From NCBI RefSeq assembly GCF_027923405.1, contig NZ_BQYI01000001.1, positions 1,466,501 through 1,530,500 on the forward strand: a DNA stretch of 64,000 nt, read 5' to 3'. The DNA comes from Paenibacillus sp. YYML68. Its GTDB lineage: Bacteria > Bacillota > Bacilli > Paenibacillales > NBRC-103111. Positions within the stretch are counted from its first letter, which is position 1, and each line of letters starts with the position of its first letter. Below are positions 17,034 to 25,244 of this stretch, piece by piece. The notes under the pieces were generated by a model. That model was not told where the DNA came from. It saw nothing but the letters and a program-made list of their open reading frames with translations, and did not search any database. A program made the position numbers and the translations under genes.

Positions 17034-17120
17034 CTAATAGGGCAGAATAATGATAGTATGCAAAAAAGGCACAACCCGCTGAACATTGTCATGTCCGAGG
17101 TTGTACCTGTTCGGTAGCAT
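17034..17120 (-). CDS. Possible 28-residue leader peptide before the GH13 gene
   Basis: ATG at 17120 opens a 29-codon frame (MLPNRYNLGHDNV, then QRVVPFLHTIIILPY) whose TAG at 17036-17034 overlaps the AGGAGGA ribosome binding site of the GH13 gene. The frame runs through the terminator-like hairpin at 17062-17107, so a translating ribosome would unwind it. The upstream site is weak (AAAGG only 2 bases before ATG), and a frame of this length can arise by chance, so this is a hypothesis supported by layout only. Confidence 0.25.
   Translation of the reverse strand: MLPNRYNLGHDNVQRVVPFLHTIIILPY
17062..17107 (-). terminator. Terminator-like hairpin in the GH13 leader
   Basis: On the minus strand GGTACAACC pairs with GGTTGTGCC (8 of 9 pairs) and TTTTTT follows directly. 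There is no upstream minus-strand gene whose transcript it could end, since the next gene is divergent; it lies about 25 bases downstream of the probable transcription start of the GH13 gene. Confidence 0.6.
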
Positions 17121-17138
17121 TGCCTTTAAATTAAGGCT

Positions 17139-17175
17139 ATTATACCAGCTATCCCTCTGTCTGTAAACGGAACAT
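17139..17175 (-). promoter_or_regulatory. Promoter of the GH13 gene with possible cre/LacI-type site
   Basis: Minus strand TTTACA (17167-17162), a 17-base spacer and TATAAT (17144-17139). The plus-strand stretch TGTAAACGGAACAT (17162-17175) overlaps the -35 and resembles a catabolite/LacI-type operator with two mismatches to the cre consensus. Confidence 0.6.
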
Positions 17176-17206
17176 ATCGTTACCAATACGTTCGCTTGCT
17201 GCTGTA

Positions 17207-17215
17207 TGCTATAAT
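17207..17215 (+). promoter_or_regulatory. Extended -10 promoter of the exonuclease gene
   Basis: TGCTATAAT at 17207-17215 is an extended -10 element about 30 bases before the ATG at 17246; the -35 region is weak (TACGTT). Confidence 0.5.
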
Positions 17216-17245
17216 GGTCTAAAAAAGGTAGGCGGTACTAGACAT

Positions 17246-18136
17246 ATGGACGATCGTAAAGTGATGCTGGTAGACGGAATGGCGCTGCTGTTCCGGGGCT
17301 ACTTCGCCAATTCGTATGGCGGCTATATTCGTAAGACAAGCGCCGGGCTACCGACCAATGCGGTGTACGGGTTCTTGAAATATTGGCTCGACGCCGTTCG
17401 GACGTTCAAGCCGACGCACGTCGTCTGCTGCTGGGACTTGTCTGGCACGTCGTTCCGCACGGAGAAGTATGACGGCTATAAGGCGAACCGTCCGGAGGCG
17501 CCGCTGGAGCTGATCCCGCAATTCGACCTCGTGAAGGACGTCGTCGCTAGCTTCGGCGTTCCGAACGTCGGCTTGCCTGGCTTCGAGGCGGACGATTGCA
17601 TCGGGACACTGTCGCGCCGCTTCAGCGAGGAGATGCACGTGCAGGTGCTGACGGGCGACCACGACATGCTGCAGCTCGTCACGGAGCGGGTCAAGGTTAT
17701 TATTATGAAAAAAGGCGCAGGCAACTACGCCGTCTATGATCCGGCCGTACTGCTCGAGGAGAAGCAGCTGACGCCCGCTCAGTTCATCGATCTGAAGGGA
17801 TTGGTCGGCGATACGAGCGACAATTATCCGGGCGTGAAGGGGATCGGCGAGAAGACCGCCGTGAAGCTGCTGCTCGAGCACGGCTCGATCGACGGCATCT
17901 TGGACAACCTCGGCACGCTGACGAAGTCGGTCAAGTCGAAGATCGAGGCTGATCTGGATATGCTGCATCTGTGCAGGGAGCTGGCGACGATCAAGTGCGA
18001 TGCGCCGGTCGAGTGGGACATGGAGGCGAGTCTGTGGAATCCGCAGCTGCATCTGGTACAGAGCAAGTTCGAGGAGCTTGAGTTCAATAGTTTGATTAAG
18101 GAAGTTGGTAAGCTGTCGACAGTGGCTGCTTCGTAG
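17246..18136 (+). CDS. 5'-3' exonuclease (PolA N-terminal/YpcP-like)
   Basis: Stand-alone flap endonuclease/5'-3' exonuclease of 296 residues, the fold found at the N-terminus of DNA polymerase I. The acidic metal-binding residues are seen in VDGMALLFRGYF, FEADDCIGTL and LTGDHDMLQLV; the later GDTSDNYPGVKGIGEKTA is the helix-3-turn-helix DNA-binding element. It would remove RNA primers or flaps during replication and repair. Start ATG 17246 follows AAAAAAGGTAGGCGG. It is monocistronic: divergent from the GH13 gene and closed by a strong terminator. Confidence 0.92.
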   Translation: MDDRKVMLVDGMALLFRGYFANSYGGYIRKTSAGLPTNAVYGFLKYWLDAVRTFKPTHVVCCWDLSGTSFRTEKYDGYKANRPEAPLELIPQFDLVKDVVASFGVPNVGLPGFEADDCIGTLSRRFSEEMHVQVLTGDHDMLQLVTERVKVIIMKKGAGNYAVYDPAVLLEEKQLTPAQFIDLKGLVGDTSDNYPGVKGIGEKTAVKLLLEHGSIDGILDNLGTLTKSVKSKIEADLDMLHLCRELATIKCDAPVEWDMEASLWNPQLHLVQSKFEELEFNSLIKEVGKLSTVAAS

Positions 18137-18167
18137 AATTACGTTCAGTATATTGAGAAAAATAAGC

Positions 18168-18222
18168 GAAAAACCCTCCTTGCGCACAGTGAAGCTGTGC
18201 TCGGCAAGAAGGGTTTTTCTCG
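18168..18222. terminator. Terminator after the exonuclease gene
   Basis: GAAAAACCCTCCTTGC and GCAAGAAGGGTTTTTC arms with an inner GCACAG/CTGTGC stem; A-run on one side and T-run on the other serve both converging genes. Confidence 0.85.
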
Positions 18223-18293
18223 TGTCTAGCAATCAGATGATGACTGCACGGGAAGCATCTGCAGCTAGCATCTGCAGCATGTAACGCTGAGAT

Positions 18294-21200
18294 TTAGACA
18301 CGCTGCAGCCGTGTCGCCAGCACCTGCAGAATGCTGCGTAGCACGTTGCGGTTCTGGGCGCAGCTCGCTACGATCAGATCGCGAGGCAGCTCGAGCAGCA
18401 CGGTGTCTGTCTCCGCTGTACAATGTGCCGAGCGGGGAGCGCTGTCGATGACAGCCAGCTCGCCGAAGTATTCGTCCTGCTGCAGCATCGCAATCGTATC
18501 GGTGCCGCGATGCACGCGGACGCTGCCCTCGAGGATCGCGTACATGACGTCGCCGTGCTCGCCTTCCTTGCAGATCGCCGTGCCTGCGGCCCACGTCGAT
18601 TCATGAAGCGAGCGCGCAAGCCACAGCATGTCGTCCGGCGGAAGCTGCGCGAACAGCTCGATTCGCTCGAGTGCCGCGATGCGGCGCAGCAGCGCGCGAA
18701 TCGCTCCGTCGTGCTCCATGCTTGCAAGCGGCGCATGTTCTCTCCGCATAGCATCCACCGCTGCACCCGCCGCCCCTACAGGCTGCGTCGCACTGTCAGC
18801 AGTCGAGTCCTCTTGCTTCGGTCTGCGGCTTAGCGCATCGCGCAATCGTCGGGACAGCAGCTTCATCATATCCATGGCGACGAAGCTGTGCTGATCGAAG
18901 ATGGAGAGCAGCTCCTCCGCATCGAGTCGCAATGCTTGCATCCGAGTCGTCGCGACGGCGGTTGCCGTCCGCTTACCTTGAATGAACAGCGCCATCTCCC
19001 CAAGACAATCTCCGGCTCGTAAGCTGCTCACCTGACGACCGTCTCGTACGATCGCCGTCTCGCCATCCGTAATCAGGTACAAGCATTCCCCTACCTCGCC
19101 CTGCTCCACGAGAGTGGCCCCCGGTTCGTACTGGACGGGCACGAGACGCTCTGCGATGCGGGCACGGTCCTTCACCGTTAGCTCACGGAACAGAGGCGTC
19201 TGCTTCAGCAGTCGAATAGACTCCCACCGTGCGCGATGCGTGGCATCAGCATCCAGTGCCTCGCTTGCCGATACAGCCTGAAGCGAGGCAAGCTCCGCCT
19301 CTATCGCTGCGCGCAGCATCGGATCAGGCAGCTTGCGCAGCTTCATCAGCGCATCAGATGCGCTCACGGAAGCATGAGTGGCTTCCTGTGCAGCAGACCA
19401 ACCATTCATCCAGCGTGTGACGTGCTGCCGCAGCTGGCCCTTGAGCGATTGGTCGACGAGCTCGACTGCGTTCGCTTGCTGCCTGACATCGCCTGTCGTC
19501 CAGCTCTGATGGGCATGGACGAGCGTCCTCGACTTCACATGCAATGCCAGCAGCTGGAAGACGCGCCGTCTGATCGACTCCCGCGTATCGGACAGCAGCT
19601 CATGCACGATCGAATGCTCGGACAGCTGCATGCTGAGCACCATCTGCTGCTTAGCAAGCTCTGTGTCTAGCGCAAGCTCCGCCAGCGCGTACTGCTCAAG
19701 CTGCGCCTCGACGTGTCCCGGCGCGGCCTCCATACCGCGAAGCATCGCCTCGAGCAGCCGATCTCTTAGCTCCAGCTCGGCCCCTTCGTAAGCGTTCAGC
19801 AGAAGCATCCAGGAGGAGGGGGTGCCGACCTTCGCACAGACGAGCGGGATATGCAGCGCATTAGTCGTATCCGTTAACGCCTGCTCCAGCATAGGCAGCA
19901 GCTCGTCCTCTGGATAAACGGCGAGCGCCTCGATCGCATAGCGCCTCGTCTCGTAATCCTGCAGCCGCGCGAGAAGCGGCTGCAGCAGCGCAGGCGCTCT
20001 CAGCGCTCCAGCCGCTTCAATGGCGCGGATGCGCACCTGCGGACTGGCATCGGTCAAGAGCTCCGCCAGCGGCTTGTAGAAGCTGCGAACGCCGATCTGA
20101 CCGATGATGGCAGCGGCACAGAGCCGCTCTGCCTCGATGCGGCTATCGATGAGCTCCTTCAGCCTCGACACCGCACGGAACATGCCCTCGATGCCGAACT
20201 GCTTCACGAGCGCGACGATCGCCGCCGTCTGTAGCGTCAAGTCTGACGAGCTGACGTATTCGCTCACCCGCTCGAGATCTTCCTCGCGTTCATAGACGGC
20301 GAGCGCATGGATAGCTGCGGCCCGGACGGCAGTAGGCTGCTCGCTGTCCAGACAGCGAATAATGGCGGGCAGCAGGGACGGGTCTGCCGCTTGCGCCGCC
20401 AGCTTAAGCGCCTCAAGCCGTATTCCCTCCACCGGATGAATAAGCAGTTCCGGTATATGCGGTGTGAAGGAAAAGCTTACATGCCGCAGCATCCGGTAGG
20501 CCGCCATCGCCTGCTGCGGCTCTTCCGAGTAGAGTGCTGCGAGCAGCAGCTTCCTCGCGCTCGCGTCGAGCATGAGAGGACTGCTCTCCGAATCGTCCTC
20601 TGGAGTCCCCCGTGCAAGCGAGGCGGTCAGTGTCTTCATATAGGCCGGCTTGACGCGCAGGCCGGCTGCGATGGCGATCACGAGCAGCAGGAGCACGATG
20701 TAGCTGAGCTGCGCGGGCGCAAGGAGAGAGCCCGTGGCGAGCAGGACGAGCGCAGCCAACCCTTTGGCCCCGTTACGGACGACACCGTCCATCCAGCCTT
20801 TGGCCGGGCCGCGCCACTCCGGTGCAATCGGGAACATGATGAGCTGGTTGACGGACGAGTGGATCGTATCGCCGACGACCTTGTCGCTGCCCTTGACGAG
20901 TACGGCGACGGTCAACACAGGGAGTAGCAGAAGTCCTGAGCTGCCCACGAGGAGCAGAACAGGGAAGACGAGCAGAGCGGTCATCATGCCGAATCGGCTC
21001 AGCACCCAGCCTGACACGAGCAGCTGCACGAGCAGCGCGACGATGCCGGATAGACCATAGAAGCTTCCCATGAACGAGGCGAGTGCGTCGTTCTGTAGCT
21101 CCTCTCGAATGATCGCCTTGAATTGGTAGTCAATGAGCGTCAAGGCGATAATGAGGGCTGCGCTTAATACGGCGAAGGCCCGAAGATGGGGAGCCTGCGA

Positions 21201-21914
21201 CAGCATCTCCTGCTTGCTGCGACTCTTCGGCTTCACTGACTGTACTGACGAAGCCGATGCTCGTCCAGCATCAGCCTCGTAGCTTCTCGCTCGTGCTCCT
21301 CGAGCGCGCAAGACGAGCATGAGCAGCAGCGCGAGCAGCTGGAAGGCAGCGTAGACGAGCAGTAGATTGGCCGTGCCGATGAGCGGCAATATTGCCTTCA
21401 TTCCGAAGCCGCTCGTGATCGCCCCTGCTATGCCGCCCGCACCGACGAAGCCGATCATGCGCTTCGCCTTGCGCTGGTCCATAATGCCGGTCGCCAGCTG
21501 CCAGAAGCAGACGATCATCAGGAAGTTGAACACGTCGACGGCAATATACAGCACCGGGAAGCTCCAGCGCAGCTCGAAGCCAGCGGCGAGTCTGCCCGCC
21601 AGCACGAGCGCTGCGATACAAGGGATGAGCCAAGGGAGGAGCGCCTCGACGCGCACCTTCGCCGTAACTCGCTGGAATACGAATCCAGCTGCTATCATCA
21701 TTAGCGCCTGTGGCAAGTACATCGCCGATAGCGAGGCGTGATCGAATCGGCTTAGGAACAATGTGTCCGCCGCTGTACGTCCGACGGTGGAAGCCGCTGT
21801 GACAGAGAACAAGTAGCAGCAGAGCAGCATCGCTTTCGTGAGCTCGTCCCGGTCTGCTTGAACGGTCTTGAGCATGTGTTGAAGTCGGTCAGGTCGCGTA
21901 AATATAGCGTGCAC
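18294..21914 (-). CDS. Giant membrane protein: nucleotide-transporter-like domain + HEAT repeats + two cNMP-binding domains
   Basis: 1206 residues in three parts. Residues about 20-425 hold some 11-12 hydrophobic helices that look like an MFS or ATP/ADP-translocase (NTT/Tlc)-like carrier. Residues about 450-850 are helical pairs of HEAT/Armadillo type (for example RMLRHVSFSF, TAVRAAAIHALAVYE, PQVRIRAIEAAGALR). Two Crp-type nucleotide-binding domains follow, at about 900-1020 (LFRELTVKDRARIAERL, GEMALFIQGKRTATA) and 1078-1200 (LFAQLPPDDMLWLARSL, GELAVIDSAPRSAH); both keep the GE.A and R[TS]A phosphate-cassette residues. Start may be GTG 21914 or ATG 21875. A TATAAT at 21962-21957 (minus) suggests its own promoter. 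Transported substrate and ligand are unknown. Confidence 0.82.
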   Translation of the reverse strand: MHAIFTRPDRLQHMLKTVQADRDELTKAMLLCCYLFSVTAASTVGRTAADTLFLSRFDHASLSAMYLPQALMMIAAGFVFQRVTAKVRVEALLPWLIPCIAALVLAGRLAAGFELRWSFPVLYIAVDVFNFLMIVCFWQLATGIMDQRKAKRMIGFVGAGGIAGAITSGFGMKAILPLIGTANLLLVYAAFQLLALLLMLVLRARGARARSYEADAGRASASSVQSVKPKSRSKQEMLSQAPHLRAFAVLSAALIIALTLIDYQFKAIIREELQNDALASFMGSFYGLSGIVALLVQLLVSGWVLSRFGMMTALLVFPVLLLVGSSGLLLLPVLTVAVLVKGSDKVVGDTIHSSVNQLIMFPIAPEWRGPAKGWMDGVVRNGAKGLAALVLLATGSLLAPAQLSYIVLLLLVIAIAAGLRVKPAYMKTLTASLARGTPEDDSESSPLMLDASARKLLLAALYSEEPQQAMAAYRMLRHVSFSFTPHIPELLIHPVEGIRLEALKLAAQAADPSLLPAIIRCLDSEQPTAVRAAAIHALAVYEREEDLERVSEYVSSSDLTLQTAAIVALVKQFGIEGMFRAVSRLKELIDSRIEAERLCAAAIIGQIGVRSFYKPLAELLTDASPQVRIRAIEAAGALRAPALLQPLLARLQDYETRRYAIEALAVYPEDELLPMLEQALTDTTNALHIPLVCAKVGTPSSWMLLLNAYEGAELELRDRLLEAMLRGMEAAPGHVEAQLEQYALAELALDTELAKQQMVLSMQLSEHSIVHELLSDTRESIRRRVFQLLALHVKSRTLVHAHQSWTTGDVRQQANAVELVDQSLKGQLRQHVTRWMNGWSAAQEATHASVSASDALMKLRKLPDPMLRAAIEAELASLQAVSASEALDADATHRARWESIRLLKQTPLFRELTVKDRARIAERLVPVQYEPGATLVEQGEVGECLYLITDGETAIVRDGRQVSSLRAGDCLGEMALFIQGKRTATAVATTRMQALRLDAEELLSIFDQHSFVAMDMMKLLSRRLRDALSRRPKQEDSTADSATQPVGAAGAAVDAMRREHAPLASMEHDGAIRALLRRIAALERIELFAQLPPDDMLWLARSLHESTWAAGTAICKEGEHGDVMYAILEGSVRVHRGTDTIAMLQQDEYFGELAVIDSAPRSAHCTAETDTVLLELPRDLIVASCAQNRNVLRSILQVLATRLQRV

Positions 21915-21998
21915 ATCCTGTCTGTATAGTGTGGGGCGTTGTAACCGTTTTAATCTATTATAGGGGATGTTGGAATGATGCGGAAGTGGGCGCTCACC

Positions 21999-22805
21999 TC
22001 ATCGATAGCCCTGCTCCCGGTATTCTCTCGGGGAGAAGCCAGTCACCTGCTTGAACACTCGGCTGAAGTAGTACGGATTCGGGAACTGAAGCCGCTCGCT
22101 GATCTGGGCAATGTTCAGCGTAGCATCCTGCATGAGCTCGATGGCTCGCTGCACCTTCAGCCTGCGGTAATACTGGTTGATCGTGAGGCCGGTAGCCGAC
22201 TTGAATAGACGTCCGAGGTACGTATAGTTCATGCTCAGCGCCTCTGCAATAGCCTCGCTGTCGAACGGCTGCTCTACTTGCTGCGTGAGACATCGAATAA
22301 TTTGGGACGAGACGGACGTCGGATGGTGCTCGGAGCCCGCCTGCAGGTGCTGATGCAGCAGCTCGTACAGCAGCTGGTACAGGTAGCCGTTCAGTCGCTC
22401 GCTTCGCAGCGGCTCGGACGTATGGAATAGGCGCAGCATCGAGCTGAGCAGGTAGGTGACGTGCTCCGGTGACGACACGGTGAGCTGCTTCGGAAGGACG
22501 AGCGGCTCGTTCTCCTCGCTGAGCTCAGATGGGACGAAGGAGACCCAGTACCACCTTGTGCCGGGTGCGATCGATTTTTTTCCCCAGTGATGACACCGGT
22601 TTTTCAGGAAAAAAACTTGGTTGCTCGTCACCGTATAGTCCACGTTCTCCTCACACACATGCACAGCACCGCTCACAACATACAGCAGCGTATCGATATT
22701 CAGCGTGCGGTCGACATGAAGCCACGGCTTCGTGGGCTCGAATACGCCTACGGTTACGAGGCTCGGAATTTCGTTCCGATTGATCATCACCGGATGCTCC
22801 ATCAT
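21999..22805 (-). CDS. AraC-family transcriptional regulator
   Basis: An N-terminal cupin-like sensing domain (residues about 15-90, with LLYVVSGAVHVCEENVDY and HHWGKK) is followed by two AraC helix-turn-helix units in the last 100 residues (IAEALSMNYTYLGRLFKS, then IAQISERLQFPNPYYFSRVF and GFSPREYRE). ATG 22805 is preferred over ATG 22826 because AAAGGA lies 8 bases before it. It is divergent from the FAD oxidoreductase-sulfatase pair, which it most likely activates in response to a sugar (inference from layout). Length 268 residues. Confidence 0.92.
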   Translation of the reverse strand: MMEHPVMINRNEIPSLVTVGVFEPTKPWLHVDRTLNIDTLLYVVSGAVHVCEENVDYTVTSNQVFFLKNRCHHWGKKSIAPGTRWYWVSFVPSELSEENEPLVLPKQLTVSSPEHVTYLLSSMLRLFHTSEPLRSERLNGYLYQLLYELLHQHLQAGSEHHPTSVSSQIIRCLTQQVEQPFDSEAIAEALSMNYTYLGRLFKSATGLTINQYYRRLKVQRAIELMQDATLNIAQISERLQFPNPYYFSRVFKQVTGFSPREYREQGYR

Positions 22806-22971
22806 ATCGTCTATCCTTTCGTTCATCCCTGTCTGTAGAAGGGGCTCATCTCTATATTACGAAAGTCGAAATAAGATATCAATCCTGCATGATATAGCAT
22901 GTTACCTTGGATGAAAGTGTAATAAAATATGGATATAAGGCAGGTAACGAACACATGGGAAGGTGATTATG

Positions 22972-25221
22972 ATGGAATTCCAAACGATACGCGTAGACCA
23001 TGACCTGACGGTCATTGGCGGCGGCATGCCGGGCATATGCGCAGCGATACAGGCTTCAAGACTCGGACTGAAGGTGGCCTTGATCAACAACCGCGGATAC
23101 TTGGGCGGCAATGCAAGTCCGGAGCATCGAATCAACGTTGCGGGTGCGGACGGCGCGTCTGAATTTAACTTTTATGCAAGAGAGTCGGGCATTATGGAGG
23201 AGCTGCGTCTGGAGAACCTGTACCGCAATCCGCAAGGCAACGCTTATCTGTGGGAGACGGTGCTGCTCGATTATGTGCTGCGCGAGCCGAACATCCAGCT
23301 GTATCTGAACACGAATGTGGACAAGGTCGTGACCGATGGGAAAGGGCAGATCGTATCGGTATCCGGCTCGCAGAGCGGCACGGAGAAGCGGTTCGACTAC
23401 TACAGCCCGCTGTTCCTTGATGACACGGGAGATGGGACGATCGGCTACTTGGCAGGTGCGGAATACCGCAAGGGCCGGGAGGCGAGGTCGGAGTTCGGGG
23501 AACGGATCGCGCCTGAGGAGGCGGATGACCATGTGCTGCTCAGCACGCTGTCGTGGTATTCCAAGGATACGGGCCGTCCTGCCCGGTTCGTCCTGCCACA
23601 GTTCGCGAAGAGCTTGTCCGTGGAGGAGGCGCTGAAGCACCGGGACATTCCGGAGAGGATCCCTCACAACTCCAGATATGAAGGCTACCGGATGCAGTGG
23701 TTCTACGAGATCGGACACGGCAAGGATCAGATTCATGACAATGAAGAGATTATGCACAATCATCGGGAGCTCGTGCTTGGCGTCTGGAACCATATCAAGA
23801 ACAGTGGGAAGTATGATTCCGAGAGCTATGATCTTGAATATGTGGGCGGCGCGCCAGGGAAGCGGGAGTCCCGCCGCTTGATCGGTGATTACATCCTTAC
23901 GGAGAAGGATGTCGTCGAGCAGACCGACTTCGAGGACACGATCGGCTATGGCGGCTGGTCGATCGACCTGCATGCGAAGGAGGGCTTCTTCTCCAAGGAT
24001 ATGACGACCCGCCACTTCGTGCTGAAGGGCGTCTACCCGATTCCATTCCGCAGCTGCTACTCGAAGAATGTGACGAACCTGCTCGTGGCGAGCCGCTGTA
24101 TGTCCACCTCTCATGTCGCCTTTGGCTCGACCCGCGTGATGGCGACGCTGGCCGTGCTCGGACAATCTTGCGCCGCTGCCGCTTATCTGTGCCGCAAATA
24201 CGATGTTACTCCTCGTCAGATCTATGAGAGTCATATGCCCCAGCTGCAGCAGCTGCTTCTTGGCGAGGACCAATATATTATTGGGCGCAAGAACGAGGAC
24301 CCGAACGACCTGTGCAGACAAGCCGTATTCACCGCGAGCTCTGTGCAGGAGTGCACCCTAGAGCAGCAGCACTTCAGTATGCCGCTGAACGAGAGGAGTG
24401 CGTTCATCGTCCCGGTTCGACAATCGCTGAAGCAGCTGGCGCTGCGACTGAAGAGCGAAGTCGATACGGAGCTCCGCTATACCGTATACACGTCCGTGAA
24501 GCAGCAGAACTACTCGCCGCAGCAGAAGCTCTATGAAGGCGCGGTAACGCTTATGGCTCAATCGGATTTCGACTGGGTATCCTTGCCAGTGCCTTGCGAG
24601 ACGTCAACAGGCAAGCTATTCATCGAGCTGGAACCGAACGAGGCGATCCAGCTCGGCATGGTGAGGGATGAGCTCAACGGCCTGTTCTTCCTAAGCAAGC
24701 AGCCGCTGAATCGACGCACGACGTTCTGCGACATCGATACGCTGGAGGTCAAGAAGGAGATGTGGCGGTCCGCGGAGGGCTTGCCCTGCTATCGCACCGT
24801 TCCAGAGCAAGCGGTCTACGGCGCGGATAACCTGAATAATGGCTACTCCCGCAATCACGGCTTGCCGAACCTGTGGCTGTCAGCGATCACTGCTGGGGAT
24901 GAGACGGTGACGATCTGTTGGAATGAGGAGCAATCGATCAGCAGGCTGCAGCTGACCTTCGATTCCAATCTGAACTGCAACTACGACAATCTGGAGATGT
25001 ACAAGGACTTCACCGTGTTCCCGACGGTGGTGAAGGATTATACGGTATACGCCAAGGGCGAGGACGACACCTATCGAGAGGTCGTGTCGGTGACGGACAA
25101 TTATCACAGGGTTAATTCCCTATCCTTCGATGCGATCGCTACCCGTGAGATCAAGGTCGTCTTCCACAAGACGAACGGCGCGAAGCGGGTCGGTGTGTAC
25201 GAAATCCGGGCGTATGCCTGA
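22972..25221 (+). CDS. FAD-dependent oxidoreductase with C-terminal discoidin-like domain
   Basis: About 749 residues. The Rossmann-type FAD site DLTVIGGGMPGICAAIQASR is at residues about 10-30, followed by LGGNASPEHR and LDDTGDGTIGYLAGAE, as in the FAD-dependent oxidoreductases (pfam12831-like) found in polysaccharide-use loci of Bacteroidetes and Paenibacillus. The last 130 residues look like a beta-sandwich of the F5/8 type C or discoidin kind (LNNGYSRNHGLPNLWLSA, then ISRLQLTFDSNLN). No signal peptide. ATG 22972 follows GGGAAGGTG. It precedes a sulfatase by 23 bases and is divergent from an AraC gene. Substrate unknown, presumably a carbohydrate. Confidence 0.85.
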   Translation: MEFQTIRVDHDLTVIGGGMPGICAAIQASRLGLKVALINNRGYLGGNASPEHRINVAGADGASEFNFYARESGIMEELRLENLYRNPQGNAYLWETVLLDYVLREPNIQLYLNTNVDKVVTDGKGQIVSVSGSQSGTEKRFDYYSPLFLDDTGDGTIGYLAGAEYRKGREARSEFGERIAPEEADDHVLLSTLSWYSKDTGRPARFVLPQFAKSLSVEEALKHRDIPERIPHNSRYEGYRMQWFYEIGHGKDQIHDNEEIMHNHRELVLGVWNHIKNSGKYDSESYDLEYVGGAPGKRESRRLIGDYILTEKDVVEQTDFEDTIGYGGWSIDLHAKEGFFSKDMTTRHFVLKGVYPIPFRSCYSKNVTNLLVASRCMSTSHVAFGSTRVMATLAVLGQSCAAAAYLCRKYDVTPRQIYESHMPQLQQLLLGEDQYIIGRKNEDPNDLCRQAVFTASSVQECTLEQQHFSMPLNERSAFIVPVRQSLKQLALRLKSEVDTELRYTVYTSVKQQNYSPQQKLYEGAVTLMAQSDFDWVSLPVPCETSTGKLFIELEPNEAIQLGMVRDELNGLFFLSKQPLNRRTTFCDIDTLEVKKEMWRSAEGLPCYRTVPEQAVYGADNLNNGYSRNHGLPNLWLSAITAGDETVTICWNEEQSISRLQLTFDSNLNCNYDNLEMYKDFTVFPTVVKDYTVYAKGEDDTYREVVSVTDNYHRVNSLSFDAIATREIKVVFHKTNGAKRVGVYEIRAYA

Positions 25222-25244
25222 GGCTGAGAGAAGGAGCGATACGG

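Noticed and set aside
23056-24321. 421-codon antisense frame in the FAD oxidoreductase gene
   Set aside because: Shadow of a GC-rich gene; composition is His/Arg/Leu-rich with no motifs, and the sense gene has clear FAD-binding motifs.
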